64,000 nt of DNA, taken from the NCBI RefSeq assembly GCF_003583365.1, contig NZ_QXED01000007.1, positions 1 through 64,000 on the forward strand. The letters run 5' to 3'. The stretch is from Fibrisoma montanum. Its GTDB lineage: Bacteria; Bacteroidota; Bacteroidia; Cytophagales; Spirosomataceae. Numbering within the stretch: position 1 is the first letter of the stretch; each line of letters opens with the position of its first letter. Of this stretch, positions 1 to 9,163 are shown piece after piece. The translations under genes were made by a program, and so were the position numbers. The notes under the pieces were generated by a model. It saw only the letters and a list, made by a program, of their open reading frames with translations, searched no databases and was not told the DNA's origin.

Positions 1-52
1 CCCAAGCCCCATGCCCCGTGCCCCCTGCCCCACGCCCATTACCCCCACGCCC
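1..52. repeat. Degenerate heptamer repeat (CCCNNGC units) inside the ATPase frame
   Basis: About seven consecutive 7-bp units of the form CCCNNGC (CCCAAGC, CCCATGC, CCCGTGC, CCCCTGC, CCCACGC and two looser ones). The same units recur at 3835-3863, with a 20-base identical stretch between the two places (20-39 and 3844-3863). Because 7 is not a multiple of 3, the tract cycles through all frames but stays open, coding Gly, Arg, Ala and His. It resembles the short tandemly repeated repetitive heptamers known from cyanobacteria and some Bacteroidota; that comparison is from memory. Confidence 0.75.
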
Positions 53-970
53 CACCACAGTAACGGCCAGCGGAAAATAAGCTTTGTAGTCCCGCTCGAA
101 CGACAGGAAATCGTAGGTGCGCTGCTGAAACCATTTGCCGCACAACAGAAAGAAAATTAGGCCCGCAACGGAGTCGTAGTAGCCCGCGCCGTTCAGGACC
201 AGCACCTCATACGTACTGCGGGTAAACGCAACCAGAATACCCAGCAGAATGGGTACGTCGATGTTGACGACAGCCTTGCGCAGGCTCCGCCATACGGATT
301 CAAAATACCCCGACGCCGAATAAAACACGACCGGCAGGGCCAGCAGCAGATTGATTCGACCGAACCAGTGCTTAAACGTAGGATCGTCGAGCCCCAGGTA
401 CTCCGGAAAGCTGAACAGCATAATGTTACCGGCGCAAAACCCCGCCACCCCCAGCCGGTAGAGCAGCGACCGGTACGACGGCTTTTGGCCTGCCTGAACG
501 ACATCATTGAGACTAATCAGCGGCTCATACCCCAGCGAGGTCAGCAGTTCGACCACCTGCCGGAGCGTCAACCGGCTGGTCTGGTACGTCAGGTGAACCT
601 GTTTTTTGAGAAAATCGACCCGCGTCTGCGTGATACCGGGCTGAATGCGATACAGATGCTCCAGCAGGTACAAACAGGACGAACAGTGTATGGTCGGTAC
701 GTAAAATGTGACGCGGGCGATCGTGCCATTCGTGAACGTCAGGAGCTGAGCGGCAATATCAGGATGATCCAGAAACGCAAACTGAGCCTGGCGCGGGCTG
801 GTACCCGGCGTCTGGTTGTAGTCGTAATACTGACAAAGCTGGTGGTCACTCAGGATGGCATAGACCGTACGACACCCGTCGCAGCAGAATGGTTTTCCGT
901 CGGATTCAATGGGGTGATCAGAACAGGGAGAGCCGCAATGGGCGCAAACGGTGGCAGTGGTCGTAACCAT
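1..970 (-). CDS. ccoI: Copper-translocating P-type ATPase, FixI/CcoI type (partial, runs off left edge)
   Basis: Inner-membrane P-type ATPase of the kind that supplies copper to cbb3-type cytochrome oxidase. Only about 323 N-terminal codons are present, from an ATG at 970. Visible are an N-terminal cysteine cluster (C9, C12, C16 and CCDGC at 29-33), an HMA-type metal site CSSC at 96-99, and hydrophobic segments through about residues 165-290. The CPC membrane motif and the DKTG phosphorylation site would lie beyond the edge, so the catalytic part is unseen. The gene is divergent from hemN, 123 bp away; fixI and hemN are often both microaerobic genes, but I found no clear FNR box in the gap. 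Odd: in the last 50 bases the frame runs through a heptamer repeat that encodes a Gly-rich stretch alien to the family, just after the conserved FPLAV. Confidence 0.85.
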   Translation of the reverse strand, partial: MVTTTATVCAHCGSPCSDHPIESDGKPFCCDGCRTVYAILSDHQLCQYYDYNQTPGTSPRQAQFAFLDHPDIAAQLLTFTNGTIARVTFYVPTIHCSSCLYLLEHLYRIQPGITQTRVDFLKKQVHLTYQTSRLTLRQVVELLTSLGYEPLISLNDVVQAGQKPSYRSLLYRLGVAGFCAGNIMLFSFPEYLGLDDPTFKHWFGRINLLLALPVVFYSASGYFESVWRSLRKAVVNIDVPILLGILVAFTRSTYEVLVLNGAGYYDSVAGLIFFLLCGKWFQQRTYDFLSFERDYKAYFPLAVTVVGRGGNGRGAGGTGHGAW

Positions 971-1093
971 ACAACAGACATGGAATATAGCCGCAAGGTC
1001 CGCATTCCTGCCGCGTCAGGGGATGATAAAGCTCAGGGTGGGTGCTGATTGCGCTCAGCGGAGACGCACCGGGAAAGCGCCAATTTTAGCTCC

Positions 1094-2467
1094 ATGATTA
1101 CGCCCGAATCACTCATCCGAAAATACAACGTACCTGGTCCACGCTACACCAGTTACCCTACCGTACCCTACTGGCACACCGAACGATTTGATCGGCACCT
1201 GTGGCAGCAACGCCTGAACACGGCCTTTGCCGACAGCAATTATACCGACGGCATCAGCCTCTACATTCACCTGCCCTATTGCGAAAGCCTCTGTACGTTC
1301 TGCGGCTGCAACAAACACATCACCCGCAATCACGCCGTTGAGACCCCGTACGTTGACGCCCTGCTGACGGAATGGGAACAATACTGCGACTGGTTTCCCG
1401 AGCGCCCGCGCCTTGCCGAGTTGCACCTGGGGGGCGGTACACCCAGCTTTTTCTCCCCGCATGAACTGCATCGGCTGCTGGCGGGTATCCTCCGGTGGGC
1501 CGATCCCGTCGACGAACCCGATTTTGGCTGGGAAGGACACCCGAACAACACCACCCGCGAGCATCTGCAAACCCTTTATGACGTCGGTTTCCGGCGAGTC
1601 AGCTTTGGCGTGCAGGACTACGATCCGGTTGTCCAGCAGGCCATCCACCGCCCCCAACCCTTCGCCAACGTCGAACAGGTGACGCGCTGGGCCCGCGAGA
1701 TTGGGTACACGTCCATCAGTCACGACCTGGTGTTTGGCTTACCGTTTCAGCGGCAGGAGTCAATTATCCACACCGTACTGCAAACCCTGCGGCTCAGCCC
1801 CGACCGGATTTCGTTCTACTCCTACGCCCATGTTCCCTGGATTAAAGGAAACGGCCAGCGTGGCTTTCGGGACGGGGACCTGCCCACCGCCGACGAAAAG
1901 CGGGCGCTGTACGAAACCGGCCGGATGCGGCTCGAAGCGGCCGGTTATACTGAAATCGGCATGGATCACTTCGCGCTGCCGCACGATTCGCTGCACAAGG
2001 CGGCTCAGGCCGGTACGCTCCACCGCAATTTTATGGGGTATACCACCGCCAAAAGCAAGGTGTTGATCGGGCTGGGGGCTTCGGCCATCAGCGACGTAGG
2101 GACGGCGTTCGGGCAGAACGAAAAGGAACTGGCCCGCTACCTGCAACGTATCCGGGCGGAGGAGTCACCCATCTTCCGGGGGCACCTGCTTAGCGACGAT
2201 GATCAATTCATCCGCTACCACATCCTGAACATCATGTGCCGCTTCGAAACCACCTGGACGCTGGCCGACTGGTCGGCTAACGACTGGCTGGCCCTCTCGG
2301 TGCGGCTGGAAACGCTACGTCAGGATGGCCTGGTTGAGTTCGACGAAACCGGTCTGCGCGTTCTGCCGCAGGGTCGCCCGTTCCTGCGCAACATCGGCAT
2401 GGCGTTCGACCGGTATCTGAACCAGCCGGTAGCAGAAACCGGCCGGCTGTTTTCGCAAACGGTGTAA
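1094..2467 (+). CDS. hemN: Oxygen-independent coproporphyrinogen III dehydrogenase
   Basis: Radical-SAM enzyme of anaerobic/microaerobic haem synthesis that decarboxylates coproporphyrinogen III to protoporphyrinogen IX in the cytoplasm. The 457-residue length fits HemN. The [4Fe-4S]/SAM motif CxxxCxxCxC is at C63, C67, C70 and C72, followed by the LHLGGGTPSFF glycine-rich motif typical of the family. An N-terminal PGPRYTSYPT stretch, diagnostic of true HemN rather than HemW-like proteins, supports the name. The frame is open 15 codons further upstream but the ATG at 1094 lines up with the family start. Divergent from the copper ATPase, consistent with a shared low-oxygen role (inference). 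Confidence 0.95.
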   Translation: MITPESLIRKYNVPGPRYTSYPTVPYWHTERFDRHLWQQRLNTAFADSNYTDGISLYIHLPYCESLCTFCGCNKHITRNHAVETPYVDALLTEWEQYCDWFPERPRLAELHLGGGTPSFFSPHELHRLLAGILRWADPVDEPDFGWEGHPNNTTREHLQTLYDVGFRRVSFGVQDYDPVVQQAIHRPQPFANVEQVTRWAREIGYTSISHDLVFGLPFQRQESIIHTVLQTLRLSPDRISFYSYAHVPWIKGNGQRGFRDGDLPTADEKRALYETGRMRLEAAGYTEIGMDHFALPHDSLHKAAQAGTLHRNFMGYTTAKSKVLIGLGASAISDVGTAFGQNEKELARYLQRIRAEESPIFRGHLLSDDDQFIRYHILNIMCRFETTWTLADWSANDWLALSVRLETLRQDGLVEFDETGLRVLPQGRPFLRNIGMAFDRYLNQPVAETGRLFSQTV

Positions 2468-2512
2468 GCACCCGAAATCACCAGCGACACTCCCTGTTTA
2501 AACCTCTGCCTC

Positions 2513-2989
2513 ATGCTGTCCCATCTGTCCGACGAAGTCATTAACCACATGCTGACCAACCAATGGTATGGTCGCCTGGGCTGCGCGGCCGGCAACGATG
2601 TCCTGGTCGTTCCGGTCACCTTTCTCTACGATGGTCATTTTATTTACGGCCATACCCGCGAAGGAACAAAAACGAAGCTGATGCGGCAGAATCCGAATGT
2701 ATGTCTGGAAATTGATGAAGTCGTATCCCCTACCCACTGGCGTAGCGTTGTCGTACACGGTCAGTTCGAAGAGCTGGCGGGCGACGACCGAACGGAGGTT
2801 TTGCACCGACTGGGCCCGCGAACGGCCCCGTTCTTTGCCGATGAAGTACCCATCTGGCCCGACGGACAACCTGATGCGTTAGCGTCACCTGCCCTGCCGC
2901 CGACGGTTGTCTACCGGATTCGGATCAGCCGGAAGAGCGGGCGGGCCGAACGCCGGCAAACGTTGCAGTCGGATTCAAGACTGCTGTAG
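2513..2989 (+). CDS. Pyridoxamine 5'-phosphate oxidase-like flavin-binding protein
   Basis: 158-residue protein of the FMN-binding split-barrel (PPOX/flavin reductase-like) family. The pattern LGCAAGNDVLVVPVTF, YGHTREGTKTKLMRQNP and VCLEIDEV, followed by W(R/K)SVVVHGQFEEL, is characteristic of the small PPOX proteins related to nitroimidazole-resistance (Nim) proteins. The substrate cannot be read from sequence. It lies 45 bp after hemN on the same strand and may be co-transcribed; a flavin or haem-related role is possible but unproven. Confidence 0.85.
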   Translation: MLSHLSDEVINHMLTNQWYGRLGCAAGNDVLVVPVTFLYDGHFIYGHTREGTKTKLMRQNPNVCLEIDEVVSPTHWRSVVVHGQFEELAGDDRTEVLHRLGPRTAPFFADEVPIWPDGQPDALASPALPPTVVYRIRISRKSGRAERRQTLQSDSRLL

Positions 2990-3080
2990 ACGTTGGAGCC
3001 AATAGGAACAGAGTTTTTAGGAACATTAAATGAAACTACTTACGTAAAGTAAAGCTCATCACCTGATTGACTGGTTGCGC

Positions 3081-3518
3081 TTACTTTTTTGATTTAGCAG
3101 TTTTATCCAGCTGATAATTAGCAGACAACTGTTGCTTCTCGTAGTTGATAACCACTAATTTCTGACCATTCGCCTGCTTTTCCTGAAGAAGTACTTCGTT
3201 TATGTGATGCTCCATAAAGACAGCTTTAACGGCTTTTCTGTCTCTGGTAGGCTGACCATTGAGCAGATACAAAATTGCTTTAGATGGGCCATCAAATAAA
3301 GGCACGCCCCCAGGCAGACATCCCTTCTCAATAACTACTGGTTCATCGGCAAGCACAGCGCAAGCTGAATAGAAATCATGATCGGCCTTTGTGTAGACAT
3401 AATTAGCCTTTCTCAGTGGGCTACTCAGCGGACCCATTGGCTCAATAGCGGGCCTGCAGGACAAGCTCCCCGTCAGCAACAAAACGGCAAAAAAACCTCG
3501 TAAGCAGTTGATCTTCAT
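3081..3518 (-). CDS. Hypothetical lipoprotein
   Basis: 145-residue protein with a lipoprotein signal peptide: positive start (MKINCLRG), hydrophobic stretch, and lipobox LTGSLSC, so it is probably anchored in an envelope membrane. The mature part has two further cysteines and no motif I recognise; the C-terminus is basic (KTAKSKK). The ATG at 3518 is preferred because it starts the signal peptide; the frame opens nine codons earlier. The gene is visibly more AT-rich than its neighbours, which suggests separate acquisition. Confidence 0.65.
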   Translation of the reverse strand: MKINCLRGFFAVLLLTGSLSCRPAIEPMGPLSSPLRKANYVYTKADHDFYSACAVLADEPVVIEKGCLPGGVPLFDGPSKAILYLLNGQPTRDRKAVKAVFMEHHINEVLLQEKQANGQKLVVINYEKQQLSANYQLDKTAKSKK

Positions 3519-3629
3519 GGTGCGTTGGTTTTGACTACAAGGCAAACGCCCATGTATGATTAATTGATATAAGGAAAATGAAAAGTTTAGTAGCTGGCGA
3601 TCCAGTGTGTTTTATGATAAACAATACGC

Positions 3630-3965
3630 TCACAATTCGGCCGCTACGGTTGGCGCTGGCGACGGCAGGATTACTTTCCGGCTAGGTGACAAGGTAGCTC
3701 GTCCGTAGAAAAACCAGGTGGCTATTCCCCATAACGTGACCAGAATACCGGTGTAACTACTCACGACCGGCTGGCCCAGATCGGCAGTGAACACCAGGTC
3801 CATACTGCCATGAGAAAGCGCGCAGACGACTTCAGCGCCCCGCGCCCCCTGCCCCACGCCCATATAATACGGTGGCCGGATCAGCCAGGAAATGGCGTAG
3901 ACCCAGCCAAAATAGTGGAGAACAGGAAACCAGAATCGTCGGGAAGCGGAAAAACCAGACTGCAT
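3630..3965 (-). CDS. Possible small membrane protein containing a heptamer-repeat insert
   Basis: 111-codon frame from the ATG at 3965. Two hydrophobic stretches look membrane-spanning (around residues 10-30 and 70-90) with basic flanks. Between them the heptamer repeat at 3835-3863 encodes MGVGQGARGA. The frame continues upstream to 4097 but that part looks non-coding. I do not recognise the family and a spurious frame cannot be ruled out. Apart from this frame and the repeat, nothing else was recognised in the 630 bp between the lipoprotein gene and 4149. Confidence 0.4.
   Translation of the reverse strand: MQSGFSASRRFWFPVLHYFGWVYAISWLIRPPYYMGVGQGARGAEVVCALSHGSMDLVFTADLGQPVVSSYTGILVTLWGIATWFFYGRATLSPSRKVILPSPAPTVAAEL
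3835..3863. repeat. Second heptamer repeat tract (GCGCCCC-type units)
   Basis: Four 7-bp units (GCGCCCC, GCGCCCC, CTGCCCC, ACGCCCA) that match the tract at the left edge of the window, including 20 identical consecutive bases. It falls inside the possible small membrane protein frame. Confidence 0.7.
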
Positions 3966-4148
3966 AGGACGGTGGGGAACATCCTGCCACGGCCGGTATG
4001 GGTCCGCGCTGACAGGCGTTGGTAGTTGGCTCAAACCTACCCGCCTTTCCACCCCACACCGATGATCTGCGTCAACTCCTTGCCTGATTGTCAACAAAAA
4101 GAGCCACCAGTCATTGACCGATGGCTCTGGTACTTTACACCTAACGGA

Positions 4149-4553
4149 TTAATTACCGAGTTGTTCTTCGCCGGGCTTGAATTCAACTGGCCGCTTTGGC
4201 TGTTGTTTCTTCGCTACCCGCGATTGCACAGCCGGCCCCATAGGCCGTTGCATCTTATAATTCCAGTTTGAAAAATTAGAGTTTGGATCAACCGGGACGG
4301 CTATGCCTCCCTGCTGCGTAGCGCTTAACGGCTGGTTTTTGTAATCAGCCGAAGCAACCCGCTGCGGACCCTGCGCCGGAACAATCACCGCCGTACGATT
4401 CTCCCATTTCCGGGCTTCGGCAGCTTTGTTCGGGTGTTTATAATTATGCGTCGAATACGTTACGTCCCGTTTCAGTTTTTCATCCTGAGCCGTAGCCGTA
4501 TGAATCGCTACCACGCCTGTCAGGGCGGCAGCAATCAGCAACATACGTTTCAT
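4149..4553 (-). CDS. Hypothetical secreted protein
   Basis: 134-residue protein with a clear signal peptide (KR, then a hydrophobic run, cleavage probable after ATA at 19-21). The mature chain is polar and rich in Lys, Gln and Pro, has no cysteine and looks largely disordered. No family recognised. It would be periplasmic or extracellular. It sits 71 bp after the stop of the NUDIX gene on the same strand, beyond a very AT-rich stretch. Confidence 0.65.
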   Translation of the reverse strand: MKRMLLIAAALTGVVAIHTATAQDEKLKRDVTYSTHNYKHPNKAAEARKWENRTAVIVPAQGPQRVASADYKNQPLSATQQGGIAVPVDPNSNFSNWNYKMQRPMGPAVQSRVAKKQQPKRPVEFKPGEEQLGN

Positions 4554-4624
4554 AACAAGTCTGTGGTTTTGTTGTACTTGTTACGAATAAACAAAAAAAA
4601 TAGCTACTATATTTATAGTTTTTA

Positions 4625-5173
4625 CTATTTTTTCTTGTTTACCATGCGAATTACTGATTCTTCATGCGTATAATCTTCTATTTTTGATAAATGCACCCAA
4701 TGAATATCTTTTGTTTCGGGGGTATGACGAAACGATTCATCGGGATTGGCAATCATTTTAAAACGAATATCATAGTGGAAATGCGCCGGTTCTTCTTTCC
4801 GCTCCGGAATCAAATGAATATCAACATCATAGATAGCCGGACTTGCCAGCCGGACCGAGGTGAGTCCGGTTTCTTCCTGAGCCTCCCGCAGGGCAACGTT
4901 GGCTAGATCCGGGTCACCGTCGGCGTGACCGCCCGGCTGCAGCCACCGGTCCAGTTTTCGGTGATGCACCAGAACTACCTGCTGACCGTCCGGACTGACG
5001 ATCCAGGCTGAACCCGTTACGTGCCCAATGGCCAGTGATCGCTCGAAACAGTCGGGATGCTGCTCCACGAAGGTAATGGTATCGCTGACCATGGCCCGCT
5101 CATGATCGCCCAGCGCCTGGTCTTCTGTATTCTGGTACTCCCGAAGTAACGAAAGAAGTAATTGACGGTGCAT
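4625..5173 (-). CDS. NUDIX hydrolase
   Basis: 182-residue cytoplasmic Nudix pyrophosphohydrolase. The Nudix box is readable as GHADGDPDLANVALREAQEE followed by TGL, with the REAQEE metal-binding glutamates; before it lies LDRWLQPGGH, typical of the subfamily. Substrate not predictable (nucleoside diphosphate derivatives are the class). ATG at 5173 is the only good start. Divergent from the DUF2911 gene, 71 bp away. Confidence 0.88.
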   Translation of the reverse strand: MHRQLLLSLLREYQNTEDQALGDHERAMVSDTITFVEQHPDCFERSLAIGHVTGSAWIVSPDGQQVVLVHHRKLDRWLQPGGHADGDPDLANVALREAQEETGLTSVRLASPAIYDVDIHLIPERKEEPAHFHYDIRFKMIANPDESFRHTPETKDIHWVHLSKIEDYTHEESVIRMVNKKK

Positions 5174-5244
5174 TGGTTGAGATTCTGCGTAAAAAGGCGC
5201 AATTTCGTGGCGTTTTCTAAAAAGGTTTTACCCGATAGATATTT

Positions 5245-6147
5245 ATGCGTAAAATTTCCTTGAGTGTTGCCACGCTCTGCTTAGCCGCTCAGTTAGCCAC
5301 CGCCCAGATCAAGCTACCGTCACCGAGCCCCGGTGCTACCATCATGCAATCCGTGGGTGTGTCGGATTTCACCATTAAATACTCACGGCCCAGCCTGAAA
5401 GGCCGTACGCCTTTCACCGGCGATTTTGTACCGTACGGCAAAGTATGGCGGACGGGCGCTAACCAGGCTACTGCCTTCACGACCTCAACCGACCTGATGG
5501 TGAACGGCCAGATGCTGCCCGCCGGTACGTATGCGATCATGTCGATCCCGACCCAAACCGACTGGACGCTGATCTTCAACAAAAACACCGCCGTTACGGA
5601 GCAGAACTACAAGCAGGAAGACGATGCCCTGCGCGTGAAACTGACGCCGTCGGCCAGCCCGGAGAAGATTGAAACGTTCACGATCAACTTCAGCGATCTG
5701 ACCGACAGCACCGCTAAGCTGAATTTCATGTGGGCGAACGTGAAGGCCTCGGCCGACATCGCCGTGAATACCAGCGCCAACGCAGCCGCTAACGTAGAGA
5801 AGGCCGTTGCTGAAAAGCCCGACGATGCCGCCGTTTTGCAGGCAGCCGCCAACTACAACCTCTCGAAAGGCCGGAACCTGGAGCAGGCGCTCGGCTGGAT
5901 CGACAAGTCCATTGGTCAGAAGGAAAACTTCCGGAACCTGTTCATCAAGTCACAGATTCTGGGGCAGATGGGCAAGTACGCCGAGGCTCTGCCATTAGCC
6001 CAGAAAGCTCTGTCTTTGGGCCAGTCGGCCAACGACCCGGTTTTCCCTTTCTTTAAGGATGGTATCGAAAAAACCATTACCGAATACACCGCCAAAGTAC
6101 CGGCTATGCCCGCTGTAAAAGGCAAAAAAGGCAAGAAAAACGCGTAA
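5245..6147 (+). CDS. DUF2911 protein with C-terminal TPR-like repeats, secreted
   Basis: 300-residue exported protein. A signal peptide (MRKISLSVATLCLAAQLATAQ) precedes a DUF2911 domain at about residues 25-170, recognised by SPGATIMQSVGVSDFTIKYS, the GKVWRTGANQAT motif and PAGTYAIMSIPT. The C-terminal part (about 180-285) is helical with repeats resembling tetratricopeptides and ends in a Lys-rich tail (GKKGKKNA). DUF2911 proteins are common in Bacteroidota and have no firm function. Convergent with the DUF5686 gene; the two share a hairpin terminator. Confidence 0.85.
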   Translation: MRKISLSVATLCLAAQLATAQIKLPSPSPGATIMQSVGVSDFTIKYSRPSLKGRTPFTGDFVPYGKVWRTGANQATAFTTSTDLMVNGQMLPAGTYAIMSIPTQTDWTLIFNKNTAVTEQNYKQEDDALRVKLTPSASPEKIETFTINFSDLTDSTAKLNFMWANVKASADIAVNTSANAAANVEKAVAEKPDDAAVLQAAANYNLSKGRNLEQALGWIDKSIGQKENFRNLFIKSQILGQMGKYAEALPLAQKALSLGQSANDPVFPFFKDGIEKTITEYTAKVPAMPAVKGKKGKKNA

Positions 6148-6165
6148 GCGTTCAGTCGCTTTCTG

Positions 6166-6204
6166 CATGCCAACGCCCAGCCATCATGGCTGGGCGTTGG
6201 CATG
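6166..6204. terminator. Bidirectional hairpin between convergent genes
   Basis: Perfect 17-bp inverted repeat (CATGCCAACGCCCAGCC and its complement) with a 5-base loop ATCAT, placed between two convergent stop codons. There is no long U-run, but the stem is strong in both directions. Confidence 0.8.
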
Positions 6205-6224
6205 TTCAGGGCTTGCAAACCGGA

Positions 6225-8786
6225 CTACAAACCTACCTGCGCCGAAACCTTCACGGCAAACGTAGTCGCCTGCGGCACATCGCGGTACGTGAGTCGGTGC
6301 AGGGCCTCAATCCGGAGCAGCCTGAATACATTTTCGACGCCATAGCCGACTTCTACATACGGTACGTTCCGCCCGGCGGGGCTGCCAAGCGAACGAATGG
6401 GTGCTATCGGCTGCCCCGCCGGGTCGTAGGCAGCCAGTATCCGGCGGTTCTGGGCACTGAGCGATCCCCACAGTACTTTTCCTTCCACGAACGTCCGCCA
6501 GTTCCACCGCCGAATCAACGGCAGGCGGTTGGTCAGGGCTCCCTCGAATTTGTGCTCGGCCGCCACGGATACGTAGCGGTCGGAGACAAACTCAGCCGGA
6601 TTCATCAGGTTGTAGGCGTTGCGGTTGTAGACCGGCGTGGGGTTTCCCAGATGCACCTGCAACAGCGGATACGGTACGGCCGATGGCGTGTAGCCGGCCT
6701 GTACGGTATACTGCATACGACCCAGCACTCCCCATCGCAACTGGTGCGACCAGTCAAACTGCCACTTGTCATAGCTGGCTACCTGCGCTCTGTTGTTGTC
6801 GGGATGATACCAGCCGTGGGTGTACCGCAGGGTCACGATGGGGGCCGTTTCGCCGGCCCGGCGCCGGATGCGACGCGAGTTAACCCGGCGGCTCGGCAGC
6901 CGACCCGGTGCGTAGCGGGTTTCCAGAAACACTTCGTCCGTTACGTAGCCTACGCTGGGCGTGGGCAGCGTAGTGTCGTCTACCGGCATCCGGAACGCAA
7001 AAGGAAACGTTGGCCGGAACGTCCGCTCCCGAACGCCGATTGTCTGCGTAAAGGCCCGGGCAACATCGCGCTGCACCGACAGGCTGGTTTCTTCCTGATA
7101 ATAGGCCCGCGGCCAGTGGCCAAAGCGGTTGACATACGTCAGGAACGGATTATCGGCCACATCTTCGGTCCGTAACCCCAACTGCTCCAGGTCATAGCTG
7201 CTCCGCAGGCTGATCATGGTCAGGGGCTTGCGGGTCGGGATGTAATGCACTTCCCAACCCGACTTCCAGACCTTATCACGGGTGCCGTATGCCACATACC
7301 CCGCCAGCAGCCAGCGTCGGCTAAACAGGTTGGTCGTCCGCGCCCCGATCCGCAGCCGATGCCCTTCTATGTTGTTGTAGGCCCATCCCGAAAACAACGA
7401 GCCCACCTGCACAGACTTGCCGACGGACAGGAACCCACCGTTCGACAGGAAGGCTGCGGCCCGGGTATACGCTTTCACCAGCGGTACGCTGCGGACGGTA
7501 TCCAGCATGGCCTGGAACGCTACGTTTCGGGTCGAGTCCGCACCCAGGCTATGCTGGCGGGCGGTCTGCCAATACTGATCGCTGCTTTCGTTCCGGTCCT
7601 CGGCCGTTTCGATCTCCGGTTCGTAAAAACCAGCGGGTTTCGGTTGCCCCACTACGGCCTCCTGCACGGTCGTGAGGTAGTCGACCGTAGCGCCGAAGGT
7701 ATTTTTGACCACTTCGCCAACCGACACCACTACGTGGGTGCGTTCGGGCAGCCAGGCTTTCAGCGAGTCGCCGAGCAGCTCGTACGATTGCTCAATCTGT
7801 ACCTGATTGATGTAGTTCAGATTGGCTTGTGGGCCGATGGTGGCGTCGATCTGCACCAGCGCATAGCTTACCGTATCGATCCAGACGCGGCCCTGCATCA
7901 CCAGATCGCGGGGGTTCCTGGGGTCAAAGTCGATGCCAAAGCAGGTATGCTGACCAATCTGGGCCGTATCGGCCAGAAAGTACCGGTACGCCCCGCGGCC
8001 ATTGTCGGCCAGGGGTGACATGAATTCCTTGTTGAAGATCCCCACCGCGTTCTGGTAGAAATTAATTGTCGAGAAGCCGGCCCCCGTGAACAGCGCCACG
8101 AAACTATCGTCGGTCAGGCCAACGCTGTTGATGTTGGTTTTCAGGATGTGCTCTTTCTGGCGCTGCGGCTCACGCCGACCATACAGCTTTGACACCGACT
8201 CCGACATGAACACCGGCAGCACCATCGCCGAATCAGGCACTACGGTACCGGGCGCCTGTTTTTGTTTAAGCGCATCCAGTACAGCCCGCACAGCCCTGCG
8301 TTCCCGAAACGGCCTGGCCATATCAGTGATGCTGATCGCCAGCTGGCTGTAGGCCTGGTATTCATAGGCGTTCGCCCGCCGATAATCATTCTGTTTCCGG
8401 CGGTCATTGACCAGGCGCAGCACCCGGTAAGCGGGGTTCTCGCCCGCCCGAACGGTCACTTCGCCCAGCGTAGCGGTAGCCGCAGCCAGGCTGATGTCAA
8501 CAGTCTGCGTCGGTTTGGTTGGGTCGATAGCCAACTTGGCAGCCTGGAACCCCATCGCCGAAACGAGCAATGTATCGGCAGGCTGGCGAAGAATTAATTG
8601 ATAGCGACCGTCGGGATCGGCCTGCGTCCCGATGGGCTTGCCGGCAACGGCTACGTTTGCAAATGGAATGGGTTGGCCCGTTGCGGCTTCAGTGATTCGG
8701 CCAGTGACCGTTAGCTGGCTTTGAGCGGGTAAAGCTATTCCCAGCCAAAAGCTGAATAAAAAGAGGATAAAACAAGCGTGTTTCAT
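6225..8786 (-). CDS. DUF5686 family outer-membrane protein with carboxypeptidase-like N-terminal domain
   Basis: 853-residue exported protein. Order: signal peptide (1-24), a carboxypeptidase-regulatory-like beta-sandwich (about 25-110, TVTGRITEAATGQPIPFANV then GRYQL), then a long DUF5686 region with alternating short strands typical of an outer-membrane barrel, ending in VKVSAQVGL with a C-terminal hydrophobic residue. Such proteins are widespread in Bacteroidota; the role is unknown, though the architecture resembles surface receptors without a TonB plug. No partner SusD-like gene is adjacent. Confidence 0.85.
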   Translation of the reverse strand: MKHACFILFLFSFWLGIALPAQSQLTVTGRITEAATGQPIPFANVAVAGKPIGTQADPDGRYQLILRQPADTLLVSAMGFQAAKLAIDPTKPTQTVDISLAAATATLGEVTVRAGENPAYRVLRLVNDRRKQNDYRRANAYEYQAYSQLAISITDMARPFRERRAVRAVLDALKQKQAPGTVVPDSAMVLPVFMSESVSKLYGRREPQRQKEHILKTNINSVGLTDDSFVALFTGAGFSTINFYQNAVGIFNKEFMSPLADNGRGAYRYFLADTAQIGQHTCFGIDFDPRNPRDLVMQGRVWIDTVSYALVQIDATIGPQANLNYINQVQIEQSYELLGDSLKAWLPERTHVVVSVGEVVKNTFGATVDYLTTVQEAVVGQPKPAGFYEPEIETAEDRNESSDQYWQTARQHSLGADSTRNVAFQAMLDTVRSVPLVKAYTRAAAFLSNGGFLSVGKSVQVGSLFSGWAYNNIEGHRLRIGARTTNLFSRRWLLAGYVAYGTRDKVWKSGWEVHYIPTRKPLTMISLRSSYDLEQLGLRTEDVADNPFLTYVNRFGHWPRAYYQEETSLSVQRDVARAFTQTIGVRERTFRPTFPFAFRMPVDDTTLPTPSVGYVTDEVFLETRYAPGRLPSRRVNSRRIRRRAGETAPIVTLRYTHGWYHPDNNRAQVASYDKWQFDWSHQLRWGVLGRMQYTVQAGYTPSAVPYPLLQVHLGNPTPVYNRNAYNLMNPAEFVSDRYVSVAAEHKFEGALTNRLPLIRRWNWRTFVEGKVLWGSLSAQNRRILAAYDPAGQPIAPIRSLGSPAGRNVPYVEVGYGVENVFRLLRIEALHRLTYRDVPQATTFAVKVSAQVGL

Positions 8787-9163
8787 AATTCAGGTATGCA
8801 TCGTGGCAAACTTGCCGACTTCTTGAGAAATTGTTGAGATGGTTAAACCCAAGCCAGCATTTTTGATGATTGACCTGCCAGATTGCCGCCCTGAACTGAT
8901 CAGTACGTAGCTGGCCGGTTTGCCGGCTTTCGATCTGTCTGACAACTGAGTCGACTTACACCCTCATGCGTATCCGCTACGTTTTTGCAACCGGCCAGGA
9001 AAGACGGCTGGACATGTTCATGAACAGGCCCTGGCCTCTGGCAGGCCGGAGATGACCCACGACCATTGAACCCACCTGGTTTGCGTTTTATTTTTCGGTT
9101 GCTGCTTATGGCAAACTTGTGGTAATTTCAGGTAGGAAAAGCAACCACCACCCAACCATTTCC
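8787..9163. other. Intergenic stretch, no gene seen
   Basis: Divergent intergenic region of 377 bp between the DUF5686 gene and the cupin gene. No ORF with coding character, RNA gene or repeat was recognised. A weak promoter-like arrangement for the cupin gene (GTTG, 21 bp, TAATTTCA) ends near 9130. Confidence 0.5.

Noticed and set aside
368-1048. 226-codon + strand frame
   Set aside because: It is antisense to the P-type ATPase, whose minus-strand frame has clear family motifs; composition of the + frame is unnatural.
6186-8018. Long + strand frames opposite the DUF5686 gene
   Set aside because: Antisense shadows of an 853-codon gene with a signal peptide and known domains; high GC creates open antisense frames.
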